From the NCBI RefSeq assembly GCF_022458985.1, contig NC_061789.1:4443501-4507500 (forward strand): a stretch of 64,000 nt of DNA. Direction: 5' to 3'. The stretch comes from Mugil cephalus (Eukaryota > Chordata > Actinopteri > Mugiliformes > Mugilidae). The translations under genes were made by a program, and so were the position numbers. The notes beneath the pieces are model-generated. The model was not told the origin of the DNA, searched no databases, and saw only the letters and a program-made list of their open reading frames with translations. Within the stretch, counting starts at the first letter, position 1. Each line of letters begins with the position of its first letter. Positions 12,257 through 22,907 of the stretch are shown one piece after another.

Positions 12257-12800
12257 TTCTGAGATCCAAGCTTTTATTTGATTTACAATTTCTCCAAGGT
12301 ATTTAGTATCAGTACAACCTAATAATAATAATAATAAAAAAAAAAAACATCATGTTTGAACAGGAAGAAAAAAAAATGTTCTCATGTGGACACATGGGAT
12401 TATTTCACTGTATGTTACAATAAAATCACAAATGTGCACTAAAATATATATTTTTTAAAATTTTAACACAAAAGCAGAATTGGAATGGATGAATCCCAAC
12501 GTCCTCAAACAACTTCTTGCTTATTTGCGACGTAGCTTGTTAAATTTGTGTGTTATAACAAAGTAGGAAAGTTAATAAAGCATAAAATAAAAAAAAGTTT
12601 ATTAAGAACAAAATTTGATGAGGTTTTGTACCTTACACACCTTTGTCACATGATTGGCTGTAGAATCAATCTGCTGAAATTCCTGCTATCAAGTTTTTAC
12701 ACTGACTGGTGTATTAACCCTTCACTACCACTAGATGGCAGACTAAAATGTCCACTTATGAGGACAACCGGTCTAAATGAACCAGAATAATCTATAACGT
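12254..12800 (+). mobile_element. TTAA-type MITE, copy 2
   Basis: Aligns with the copies at 5127, 31014 and 37975. Starts TTCTGAGATCCAAGC against the family's CTCCTGAGACCAGAGC; its right end is lost or diverged. Includes the shared AATTTCTCCAAGGTATTT, CCCAACGTCCTCAAA and CCACTAGATGGCAG blocks. Confidence 0.7.
12728..12741 (+). promoter_or_regulatory. CTCF core motif inside MITE copy 2
   Basis: CCACTAGATGGCAG matches CCASYAGRKGGCRS at all 14 positions. Binding is inference. Confidence 0.5.
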
Positions 12801-13379
12801 AAAATAAAAACCACTCAAGGTAAACATTTCAGTTTTACTTTGTCTTGTGTTATGTGAAGTCGCAGCTTACATTTAAACGCCTCATAAATAACCTTTAGCA
12901 GCCACAAATTCAGAGAAAATAAACAATGACTCATAATTTAGTCATAAAAAAAATGAACAAAATAAATAAATACTGTACAGCGTTAAATATTTACACGTCT
13001 TAACTATTAGGAGGATGAATAAAATGCATGTGAGTAGCGGACGACACCACAAAATCATGAAATACTGACCTGGCAGAATACTGTAAAAGCTCTTTCTTCT
13101 TCGAGGTTATTGTGCTTCACTGGCGGTATTAAACCACAATATAATGTTGATCTGCTGCCATCAAAAATCAGAAATTAATATACTTAATAATAAATTAAAT
13201 TAAAGCGTTTCCTTTGTACATAAATAAAACCGAGGCCATACATGTCTCTCCCCGTCGTGTACCAGAAATGAAATTCTACTTGATGAAACTAAGATGTAAA
13301 CAGATTTAAATGAGTTGTGAGTGCAGGACTTGTGTCTCCTCCATCTTCACTCGAGTCCAGGGCAGCAGCAGGTGGTCGG

Positions 13380-16300
13380 TCACTACCAAAAACAAACAAA
13401 AAAAACAGGTTAATATAACGAAGAATAAATCGAAATGACTCGACTGAGCCGCGTCTCACCTGATGTTTGAACGACAGACGCCTGAAGAACTTGTTGACCT
13501 CAAACACGCCGGGTTTAACGCCGCCCCCGGCCTTCCCGCCCTCCGCCAGCCGGACGATTTGCCCTTTATCGATGGCCGCCCTCAGGCTCATGCTCTTGAC
13601 GATGCGAGCGCCGGGCTCAGAGTCGGGCGTGGGCCGGGAGGACACGGTGATGTAGGTGGCGTCTTTTTGATGCTCCTCGTAACTCACTGTCGGGAGAGGA
13701 AGTGGAATATTTGAATTATGTTCATGAACTTTAGGTAATGACCGAAAGAACAAGATCGCAGCGACTGAAACGAATTTCCTTTGCAGGGTGCGGTAAGGAT
13801 CCCGGACGCCTCCTGCTAGAGGTGGCCCAGGACACGATGGAGGGATTATGTCTCCTGATGGACTGGGGATTCCTCTGGAGGAGCTGGTGGAAGTGGCCGG
13901 GGAGAGGAGGGTGGTCTGGCTGCCCCTGCGACCCAGACTCGGATAAGCAGGAGAAGACAGTACGGTAACGGTAGGTCTGGGCATTATGACCAAAAACTCA
14001 CATCACTGCATTTTATTTTGTCATGCATAATTACGGGTTCGCAACGTTTTCTACTGGTTGAGAGAAGAATTAATGCAGTAGATTGACTAAGGATGGACTA
14101 TAAATATTATATATAAACACTGAATAAAGAATTAAATGTTTTCAAGATGAAATTATTTTATTTTGACATATTTATTCATATGTAAACTACTATGTCTGTA
14201 ATGTAAACAGCAGCATGACCGGCTACCGTAATGTTTGTAGTCTGCGCGCAACTTTTTTTTCCTTATTCTTAAAAAGCTAAAATTGGGGACATTTGGTCAC
14301 CCTAAAAAACCCACGAAACAACCGACACGGAACCGAACTCTTCTCGTTCTGCCGCTTCATTTTTCGGATATTTCCATCTTCACCACGCCTCACAGTGACG
14401 CAGTTGCACCATGCATGTTTAGAAGCGCCGGTATATTAAAAATTCATATCGTACGGCACTTTGCAGGCAATCCTAACTTCTGTGACGTTACCTGCTGCTG
14501 TGACCGTGGTGTCTGTGGTGCTGCCGAGCTCCAGCAGGACTGTGGGATACGCAGGATGCAGCAGGAAAAGTTTTCTGATCAGAGGCTGCGCCGCGGAAAC
14601 AGCCGGCGCCACCTGCAAACGTGCGCAAAATATTTAGCCGACGGCTCCAATTCAAAAGTCAAACCAGCAGATTCCTGCAGCAGAACCGACTCACGGTCGC
14701 CTTGGTGACGTTCCTCTGCGCTCCGAGCGGCTCGCTGGCCCAGAACAGGAACGCCGAGTGGCCCGTCGAGGTGGAGATCGCGGCGGTTTCCAAGACGAGG
14801 CGAGGACACACGAACTCCGCCGACCAGAGGAGGCGCCCGTTCGACCCGTTCGCGATCTGCGCCTGGCAGGCAAAGAAGAGGGCGACAGGTTTTAGGGCGA
14901 AAGGTACGACAAAACGGAAAGAGTAGGACACGGGTGTTTGTTTTACCGTCATGGTGCCGTTCGCTGAGTACTGGCTGAAAAGGTCAAGGATCCCGTCGTT
15001 GTTGAAGTGACCTGGCGTTGGTTGACTGTGATGGGAAAAGGACCATTTTAGAGAAAACACCTTAACCTCTTATCATTCCAGCCTTTTTGCAAAATAAATG
15101 CCTGTTTAGGACAAAATAAATTGAATGCTGTTCATGAACATTTTGGAGCTCACACATGGTCTTGGTCTCTTTTCAAAGCCAAGACTCTGAAGTTTCTATC
15201 ATGAAAGTCAGAATCACTTTAAGAGGTTTTGATCTTGAGGAATCAAAGTTGGCACACAGTTAAAAAACAAGAAGTTGTCGGGTTTGCATGATTTTATTTT
15301 TGTTCTGAAAAAATGTGTTGGTTGAATCCTATAATGACCTATAGACTTTATGGAGAGTCGCATAAATCATAGGTTTTCAAAAGGGGGTACGCAACCCCTA
15401 GGGGGTCCGCGGAGGTGCTGCAGGGGCGTCGCAAAATCTTTGGTTGATTAGACATTTTTTATATATTTCCCCCACAAATTTAAATTTCTGGGGATGTGCA
15501 GGTCAGCTATGGCGCAAGAAACTCATTCAACCAGGAGATAAACACCAGACGGGCTTCACCTGTGGATGGCGGATGAGTTGAGGGTCCATTGTTTCCGTAA
15601 GTCCTTCTGTCTGAGCACCGACTGTTTACTGGATCCGTACACCAGCAACCAGTCACTTCTGGTGGAGTTCAGGTTGGACGTGGCGTCCAGGCTGTTGAAG
15701 CTGCTGCAGAAACCGTCCACTAGAGGGAGCAGGAAATCCACTTGCTCCGATCCTCTGGTTAGGGTTTTGACAAAGGTCAGAGGTTTACTTTTTAACATAA
15801 TAAATGATCCTACAGTACCATTAGCATGATTACAAACTGTTTGTTGTTTGTGCTTTCGTATCTACTCAAGACTACGACCAACGAGTTTTCCTTCTTTTTT
15901 AAATTCAAGAAGGACACGGTCCGCCTGATTAAAGGTTTGGTATTTAGCAGACAAAGAGGAGCCTGTACAGGGTAATCAGAGCCATGTGCCAGTCGTTGAG
16001 GCGTACCTATAAATGTGTATCAGGGACGAGGAATTATTTTTCCTGAGTCCTTCCCAGCCTGGATCCTTCCTCCTAAGAGCTTGATTTATGGGCAGTTCTC
16101 CAGTGGCACGAAAGTAGATGTCTCGCAGAGAGATGGCCTCGACATTCCCTGAGCAGAGCAGACGCAATGACACCGACAACATTAGAGAGCTGGGCTTTTA
16201 AAAGTAGTTTTACCCTGAAATGTAATGACATTTGTTTGGAGTTCACCTAGTCCAAACAGGATGTAGTATGAGCCTTGTTGTGTCTCATGCAGCAAAGGAC

Positions 16301-19300
16301 CAATCAGCTTTCCCTGTCCGGTGAGGTTGAAATTCACGGGACGTCCGAGTATCGCTCCCGTCTCACCGGAGATCAAAGTCAGGGACAGATCCAGGTCCTG
16401 AATGTGAATAAGTGGAAACATGATCCGTAAACCTTCAGCTCATAATCGCTTGGGAGTTAACTGGAGATATTATTTCACAGCTTTAATTTCACTGTTATCA
16501 CACCGAGCGAAACTTCGAAACAACTTAAAATGTCTGTGGGTGATTGATAAGTTTGGGGCCTGAAGCAGGATTTACACAGAATATTTACATGATGATTATG
16601 CAAACGTTGAAGATTTTCAGTAACTTGCATCTACTTCAAGAATATGTGATAAAGTTAAATAGCATGCAAAGCCATGTTGTGTTGTATTTAAAAAAAAAAA
16701 AAACTCAGTGTAACTTAATATATGTGTACCGGGTGAAAAGAGGGAGGTGGGGGACACACCTTGTTCACAGGCAGGGTAGCTACTAGTAGATCTGGGATTG
16801 AGTCGCCCTGGAGGTCTGGGAGCAACACCGCCTGGGATTCAATGTTCCTAAGCACCACCGACCACAGCTTCTTCCCTGGGGAGAGAAAGAAAACCCATCT
16901 GACCCCGTTTTGAATGCTTCACGTATGTATGGTCGACCGCCTTGGTTCACTTTTATTTACAAGTCAAAGTCCAGTGGACTTTGACTCGCTTGTCTGGAAC
17001 AGTATGTTGGGAGAATTTTTTTCTTTGCGATATGACTTAAGGTTATCTACTGGTACAACACTGTGCTTGTTTACTCAGACTTGTAAAACAGCCCCAGTAC
17101 GAACATTTCCCCTGACAATGTTATACTTTGCCTATATGCACAGAACCTGGGGTTATAATATGTAACCAACCGTAAATCCAATAAAACCACACCTGATACT
17201 AATTTACAACACTGTAGGACATTGATACAAAAAGAACCTGTGGTTACGCATGTTAAACTACCGTAGCTCCAATACTACATATCTGATAGTAATTCACAGC
17301 ACTGTAGTACATTTATATATTACACATCACACATGAAACATGGTAAACCTTAGCCTTATCTCCAATACTACCATACCTGATACGTTTATACTCATAGAAG
17401 CTTGGGTTACATTATGTAACCGTAGCTCCCATACAACCACATTTGATACTAGTTTATCGCACTAGTACACGTATAGTCATAGAATCTATGGTTACACATG
17501 GTAAATTACCTTAGCTCCAATGCTACAATACTACTTTATGACACTATAATGCATTCATACTCAAAGAACGTGGGGTTACAATACGTAACCAACCTTACAT
17601 CCAATCCAACCACACCTGATACTAATTCACAACACTGTGGTACATTTATACTAAAACAACCTGGGGTTACACATGCTAAACTACCTTAGCTCCAATACTA
17701 CCATACCTGATACTAATTCTCAGCAATATAGTACATTTCTAGTCATAGAACCCGTGGTTACAACATGTAACCAACCGTATATAGCCAATATAACCACAAT
17801 GAACTATAGTACATTAGAACCTGGGGTTACACATTGTAAACTACCTTAGCTCCAATATTACAATACCTGATACGTTTATACTCATAGAAGCTTGGGTTAC
17901 AATATGTAACCAACCTTAGCTGCAGTATATATATGTAAAATGGGACATTTTAAACATTCTGCCTTAGCCTACCCGCTTATCTGGAAGATATTAGAGGTGC
18001 AGCTCAACCAGACGTTAAAAAGACACCAAAAAAGATCTGACGACCATCTGGAACTGCACTTTAGTAGGACAACGCTAAAGTTATACCTGTTATAAAAAGT
18101 CAGATGAGGAAAACTTTGCAAGCAAATGAAGCCAGGTTTTTAATTATCGTGACCTACCTGTGGTGCCGTTGACGGCCATGAGGACGGACTTTCCGATGAG
18201 GAGACACACGGGTGACGGCGGTTCGCTGTGCTGCAGACCGCACTGGATGGACATCACCATCTCCCGCATGATCTTCCTCCACAGCACTTGGCCGCTGAGG
18301 GCAGACACGGCCACCGCACTGTAAACTGAGCGAAGACGGCACGATTGCGTCAGATTAGACTAGATTTAAATGCCCCTATTTTATTTATTTATTTATTTAT
18401 TTATTTTCTACAGGGTAGAAAGATGCCGAGCCTTTTTTCCAAGAATCCCTCACATACTTTTGCTTCCTTGCATGATGCGAGTTCCATTGGTCCACGCGAT
18501 GACACTCAGAAGCACATCCGCCAGAGAATCACCGTCAACATCCCACAGAGCCAGTGCAGGCGGAGTGACACCTGAACACAAACAAATATAAACAAATTGA
18601 ACAAAACCCGGCGCTACACAGTGGTGTGGTGGTTGGTGACCTGTCAGTCAAACTTTATTTATACAGCACCTTTCAACAACTGAGTGCCATTCAAAGTGCT
18701 TTACAGCAACTAGACGGTTCCGAAATTAAACAAAAAGCTTTGGTGCCATAACATTAGCTTGGCAAGCTAAGCCTAGCGAGTGAAGCTATAAACAATACGG
18801 TCTCAGCGGACTGCATTTATCAGATTTAACGTTACGGCAACGTAGAATAAGGTTGTACACGAGTTTACTAATTAACTTATTTTTGACAAAAAATTTTAAA
18901 AAAAGCAACAAACAGCGACAAAAACTGTAACAAGGATAAGTTAAGATAATAGATTAAGTTTAAATAATAAAAGACCAATATAAATAGATAAGAATAAATA
19001 AATAAAATTGATAAAATCTAAAAAACAAAGTAGGATATAAGAACATTAATAAAATAAATAAGAAAATTATATAGAAAAAATATAGAATAAAATATATAAA
19101 CACTCAAACTTAAGATAGCAATAAATTAAATAAGTAATAATAAAAAACAAGGGAATAAATAAGTAAATAAAAATGTGAGAATATAAACTGTAAAATAGAA
19201 TAAAATAAAACTATGAAATAAAAGCCAGATTAAAGCGATGTGTTTTTAGCCTACGTTTAAAAGTGTCAGTGTTGCTAACTGTCTCTGTGCGGTAACCATG

Positions 19301-21219
19301 GCAACACAAAAAAATGTCTGTTTTCAGTCTGCCTTAAGTGGATGTAAGGCTGTTTATTTTGTGAATAATGGTTTGAGCCGTGTTCTCTGCTGAGCCACAC
19401 ATATAATCACAGGTGGATAATTAAAGGGGCGCGGCCTCATTGTGTAGCCACCGAGACTCCTTAGTGAGTCTCTGGGAAGAAGTGCGAGAGATTATGTGTG
19501 TACATATAATAAAGTGGAGCCTTCCCTTCCCATTTTACCTCCTGCGTCTCCCAACGCTTTCTCCCATTGCAGCTTCTTCTCCAGTTCTGCCTTTTGGCAC
19601 GGGATCAGAAACGCACACAGCAGCACCAGCAACATGGCACAGACCAGAGGCACCAGGAAGAACGCACTCCGTACGGCGTTCTTCACGCGTATCCTCTTTT
19701 CTTCCGCGTCCACGCCATGAACCCCGAGTCCAGCGCCCCCCAGCGCCCCTGGCCCCCCCCTGTCCTCCCCCGACCTCTCCCTGCTCGACTCCCTGTGGCT
19801 CCAGTACTGCATGCCTTTCGCCTCGTCCCTGCCCTGCCTGGACTTGCTGGGGAGTCGCTCCCTCCACTCGTCCTCGTCCTCCTCCTCGTCCTCCTCCTCG
19901 TCCTCCTGCGCCTCGTCTTCGGCCCCCACCAGTCTCCCGGAGCGGCCCCCGCCCCGGTGCTTGGAGGAGCCCGAGCCCATGCAGCCGTCCCGGCCGAGGC
20001 CGTTCCTGGGGTAGTTGAGCACGAGGTCGTCCTCCTCGCTCTCGTCCTCGCTGTCCGCCTGGGTGAGGGGGTCGTACTCTCCGAGCTCTGAGCCCTTCTT
20101 CCCTGCAGACACACAGAACGTGACTCTGATGGGACATGTCCACATTATTGTCGTTGTTAGTCCCTATTCATTATTTATGGAGTCATATTTTCTGATGTTT
20201 TGTATTTTATAATAACATGTAATATATAAATATATATATGTGAAAGGTGGAGGCTTCAAATAAGCCCACCTTGCTTTACACGTTTGTAAATGTTTCATTA
20301 TTTATTTTTTTGTCATTTATGTGAATTTTTCAAAATCGTGCAAAATAAAAAAATTAAAAAACTTTATGTGTACTGTCATGATTGCTTTTATATTATTAAT
20401 TCATATATATATTTATTTATTATATCATAAATATATTATAGATGTAACCCTAACTTTGTATTGTTATTATTATTAATATTATTATTATTATTATGCAATA
20501 ATGGCTTTCATTTTATTTCAATACTTCCCTCACAAACAATTCGAGTCTAAAAATATAAATACAGTTTTTTAAAAAAATGAAAGACAAAAAATAATAAATA
20601 GGTTTAAATTCAAAAAATAACATAGACGTGTTGCGATTATTGTCTTCTGTTGACAATTCGTGACTTTATAAATAAAATTAATTAATAGAATTAAAAAAAA
20701 TAGTACTACAATTACTAATGCGTCATATCACATTTATATACGCTCTTTATATATATGTTTATTTTTTATTTTCTTTAATATGTTAATAATATATATGCAC
20801 ATTGCAATATCTCTGACCTCCTAATCATATATATATTTTTTTACATTTACGTTTTGCTTTTTCACCTCCCTCCTCCCAAACACATAATGAATGTGTTTTC
20901 AGCTAGCAGCTAGCCGGCTAACACCGGGCTAAACACAGATAAATTAATATCCATCCTATTTGACAGTATTTTTGGATGGAATGTGCGTTAAAAGTGGGAA
21001 TAAACACGTACGACAAAAAACCGAAACGGTGTAATGAATGAGACCTGAGTCGCCACAGAGGAACCTCCACTCAACCTCCAGCTATGGTTTCAGTTTGTTT
21101 AGCGGCTAAGATGCTTTTCTTCTGTTTATGATAAAAGGAATGAAAAATAAATAAATAAGTAAATACTTGCAGCGCATCTTACCGGGCAGTTTGAGGGCAC
21201 GGGACAGAGCAGCAGCCAT
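13380..21219 (-). CDS. fam234b: FAM234B (KIAA1467-like) single-pass membrane protein, 13 coding exons
   Basis: Type II membrane protein with FG-GAP-like extracellular repeats; function not established. Minus-strand exons: 21183-21219, 19539-20102, 18458-18571, 18158-18325, 16760-16875, 16247-16397, 16007-16148, 15560-15754, 14947-15025, 14695-14862, 14492-14612, 13460-13686 and the stop codon at 13380-13382. All junctions keep phase, giving 694 residues (human about 620). The N-terminus MAAALSRALKLPGKK and EYDPLTQADSEDESEEDDLV match the family. A Glu/Asp tract at residues 75-92, coded by a trinucleotide repeat, explains part of the extra length. The membrane segment is about residues 158-180 (AFFLVPLVCAMLLVLLCAFL). 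DVDGDSLADVLL and HFNNDGILDL are FG-GAP-like, with several NxS/T sites. The C-terminus is NKFFRRLSFKHQ. In human, FAM234B neighbours HEBP1 on 12p13. Confidence 0.92.
13970..14475. mobile_element. hAT-like nonautonomous element, copy A
   Basis: In the fam234b intron between exons 13460-13686 and 14492-14612. Starts GGTCTGGGCATTATGACC and ends near a CGGTATATTAAAAATTCATA block. Shares ATTAATGCAGTAGATTGACT, ACCGGCTACCGTAAT and AAAAAGCTAAAATTGGGGAC with copies near 26612 and 44870. The CTGGGC(G)ATA terminus is typical of fish hAT MITEs; no transposase frame is present. Confidence 0.65.
15062..15345 (+). repeat. Interspersed repeat, opposite-strand relative at 35920-36165
   Basis: In a fam234b intron. 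Blocks such as ATCATTCCAGCCTTTTTG, GAGCTCACACATG and TTGAGGAATCAAAGTTGG recur inverted in the zp4 intron at about 35920-36165. Family not named. Confidence 0.55.
15373..15530 (+). repeat. Fragment of a common fish DNA-transposon repeat
   Basis: Contains CCCCTAGGGGGTCCGCGG and a GGTGCTGCAGGGG block known from many teleost hAT-type MITEs. Lies in the fam234b intron just before exon 15560-15754. Family assignment from memory of the motif only. Confidence 0.4.
17140..17930. repeat. Minisatellite, ~90-bp unit with alternating A and B forms
   Basis: Nine to ten units in the large fam234b intron (16876-18157). Each unit has GG(T)TTAC, a CTCCAATACTACC-like block, a CCTGATACTAATT block and an ACTGTAGTACATTTAT block. 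A units (near 17149, 17401, 17571, 17752, 17891) carry the palindrome GGTTACAATATGTAACC; B units (near 17239, 17487, 17661, 17822) read GGTTACACATGCTAAAC instead. Late units are about 70 bp. Confidence 0.85.
18645..19290. repeat. Fish tail-type repeat (TTTATTTATACAGCACC... A-rich), interrupted
   Basis: Starts AAACTTTATTTATACAGCAC and AAAGTGCTTTACAG, continues as a 300-bp AAATAA-rich tract, and ends AAAGCCAGATTAAAGCGATG...TTTAAAAGTGTCAGTGTTG. This is a widespread teleost interspersed repeat; another copy starts at 26325. It is split by the 177-bp duplicated segment at 18704-18880. Confidence 0.6.
18704..18880 (-). repeat. 177-bp inverted duplicate, arm 1 (fam234b intron)
   Basis: Reverse complement of 23221-23397 in poldip3 intron 1 with about seven differences by eye (about 96% identity). 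Sits inside a dispersed repeat, so this copy is probably the inserted one. Confidence 0.9.
20103..21182 (-). other. fam234b intron 1
   Basis: About 1.1 kb of very AT-rich sequence with ATT and TATA microsatellite-like runs. No exon, RNA gene or recognisable element is seen. Confidence 0.6.
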
Positions 21220-21303
21220 TTCTCCTCTTAAAACAAAAATGTGTGTGTTTGATCTGCGAGATACCGACGTGCGGCTGCGGTGGATCTGCGCCTGTCCCCC
21301 GGT

Positions 21304-21322
21304 GCATGCTGGGATTTGTAGT
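21304..21322 (-). promoter_or_regulatory. ZNF143/STAF site in fam234b promoter
   Basis: On the minus strand the sequence reads ACTACAAATCCCAGCATGC, the full vertebrate ZNF143 promoter motif, 85 bases upstream of the fam234b ATG. Such sites mark TATA-less housekeeping promoters. Confidence 0.75.
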
Positions 21323-21339
21323 TTTCCCCTGCATTCAAC

Positions 21340-21715
21340 CCTGTAGCCTTTTATAATACTTGTAACTGTTTTCTACATAAACTATTCTACGTAATGAGGT
21401 TATTATATAGCTTTGTAACACACGTTTGTAAATGAATTTGTGTCTATATAATATCATTATCTATTTATATATAATATTGTACATGAAGAAGTTTCATAGA
21501 GTTATATAATATATATGTTATCTGTATTTATATATTTATAACACTATTTTACATAATGAGGTTGTTATATAACTCTGCAACACACTTTATTTGTATATAT
21601 TAATATCTATTTATATAAAATGTATAAAGAAATTTCATATAGTTTTGTAATATACATGGTATCTATATTTATATATTATAACATCTATTAATTGTTTTAC
21701 ATAATGAGATTATTT
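21340..21715. repeat. AT-rich tandem repeat, ~155-bp unit, about 2.3 copies
   Basis: ACGTAATGAGGTTATTATATAG at about 21391 recurs as ACATAATGAGGTTGTTATAT at about 21552 and partly near 21700, with matching TTGTAACACAC and AGAAGTTTCATA blocks. Lies between the fam234b promoter and U12. Confidence 0.7.
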
Positions 21716-22039
21716 GTATGTAGCTCACTCATATTTTGTATTAGCTAATTTATCATATATTGCCTCTAGTGTGAATTATATTATAGCTCCTGTTTATAGT
21801 ATCACTCATTGTGTAGATCTTGCTCAATCATTTGCATATATGGTCTCATCTGTACATAAGTTTCCATCTGTAAATATTATATATCACACTATTTATGCTA
21901 CATGCACTTCTGTTTAGATGCTAAACTGCATTTAGTTGTGTCCTGACTGTAAAGTTGAATGAAACCTAATGTAGTGAATGGGTCTCAGAGAGTAGTTCTG
22001 TTTTATTTTATGTTTTAATTTTTACAAATAAGGGGAGCG

Positions 22040-22190
22040 GGGAAGGTCCTTGTCCCACGAGGCATCTCACAAAGTAGGCGAGTCACCTCAGCGAGCAGAC
22101 CTGTGCCCTTTCAAAAATTCATCTCGTAGTTTGACGAGGACACGGGCGTCACCCCGCGTCGTTATTTTCCTTACTCATCAGTTTAAGGCA
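22040..22190 (-). ncRNA. rnu12: U12 minor-spliceosome snRNA
   Basis: On the minus strand the RNA starts TGCCTTAAACTGATGAGTAA, closely matching human U12. Conserved parts in order: GAGTAAGGAAAATAACG, which pairs with the U12-type branch site; the GGGGTGACGCCC hairpin; the Sm site GATGAATTTTTGA; and CGCCTACTTTG with GATGCC from the 3' stem-loop bound by the U11/U12-65K protein. The hairpin before the Sm site differs from human by paired changes. It functions in AT-AC and GT-AG U12-type intron splicing. A PSE lies 46-61 bases upstream; an A/T-rich TTTGTAAAAATTA just downstream could be the 3' box. Human RNU12 also lies beside POLDIP3. The 3' end is uncertain by a few bases. Confidence 0.93.
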
Positions 22191-22235
22191 TAACGAGTAG
22201 ACTGTCGAGGACCGGCATAGACGCCGTGTCCGAGA

Positions 22236-22251
22236 CTTCTCTGTCATGGTG
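22236..22251 (-). promoter_or_regulatory. Proximal sequence element (PSE) of the U12 gene
   Basis: Minus-strand CACCATGACAGAGAAG fits the snRNA PSE pattern (CACCNTNACNNNAAAAG-like) and lies at -46 to -61 from the U12 start, the normal position. There is no TATA box at -25, as expected for a Pol II snRNA gene. Two ATTTGC-type octamer half-sites at about 22406 and 22431 could be part of the distal element. Confidence 0.7.
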
Positions 22252-22875
22252 CGGCGAATGTGTCCCTAATATTAGACAATATTAGTGTTTTAAAGTGCTA
22301 AATAGTTGTCAGTACATTTAGTTATAGTGTACCACACTGCTTAATACTGTTATAATGTGGTATATTTGCGAACTATATTTGTAAAATCACTGGTATGTGG
22401 CAAGTATTTGCCGCAAAGGCTCATGGGTGGGCAAATATTCCAGAGGGGACAGGGGTGCAGTTCGTCAAGAGTAATCGATCGCAGAGAATTTGAGAATAAA
22501 GCGAAACTTCTTGTATTAATCGACATATTAGTATGTCCTTACACAAAACATATAACATAAGTATATATATATACTTTTTAATTTTAGCTTGTGCGTTTTT
22601 GTTCTACTACGCACAAAATGTCGTTATGTACACACATATTTATAGCTATATCTTTCTTTCAATCGTTGTAAAAAAAAAAAACTTACACATGGGTACTTCT
22701 TTGACCGTATTATTTATCACATATCTAGCGGCCAAGCTATCAATAAAGTTGTTCTATAGTTCCCTAGTGAACAGTGACTGTATACACTAGTAAAACAAAA
22801 TAAAACCAGTTTCTGACGGCCATTTCCTTTTTGGTCCCAAACGGTCTCCGTAGCACACACTGAAAGCTTCACAGT

Positions 22876-22887
22876 CGCGCATGCGCT
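22876..22887 (+). promoter_or_regulatory. NRF1 site in poldip3 promoter
   Basis: The palindromic GCGCATGCGC core, 20-30 bases before the poldip3 ATG, is a full NRF1 consensus and probably sits at or just after the transcription start. Confidence 0.65.
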
Positions 22888-22907
22888 GTTGAACAGTGAG
22901 AGAGAAA

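Larger units (their letters stand above)
11315..13379. other. Region between smdt1 and fam234b, filled with MITEs
   Basis: Holds the smdt1 promoter (no TATA box seen), a cluster of GGGGCCAGAAC-type elements (11455-12256), a TTAA-type MITE (about 12254-12800) and probably the fam234b 3' UTR up to 13379. I could not find a canonical poly(A) hexamer for fam234b. No gene is visible. Confidence 0.5.

Noticed and set aside
13740-13990. Long open frame on the minus strand continuing upstream of the fam234b exon at 13460-13686 (Ser/Pro-rich)
   Set aside because: No splice site joins it in the right phase. Exon 14492-14612 joins directly to 13460-13686 in phase and gives TTVTAAVSYEEHQ, so this is intron next to a hAT-like element.
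17140-17930. Regular repeats that could suggest a CRISPR-like array
   Set aside because: Repeats and spacers are not separable: the whole ~90-bp unit repeats, and the setting is an animal intron. It is a minisatellite.
19440-20143. Several long frames on both strands over the fam234b acidic exon
   Set aside because: Shadows of one real exon (19539-20102) in a GC-rich, repetitive codon context; their Arg/Pro/Ser-rich translations match no family I recognise.
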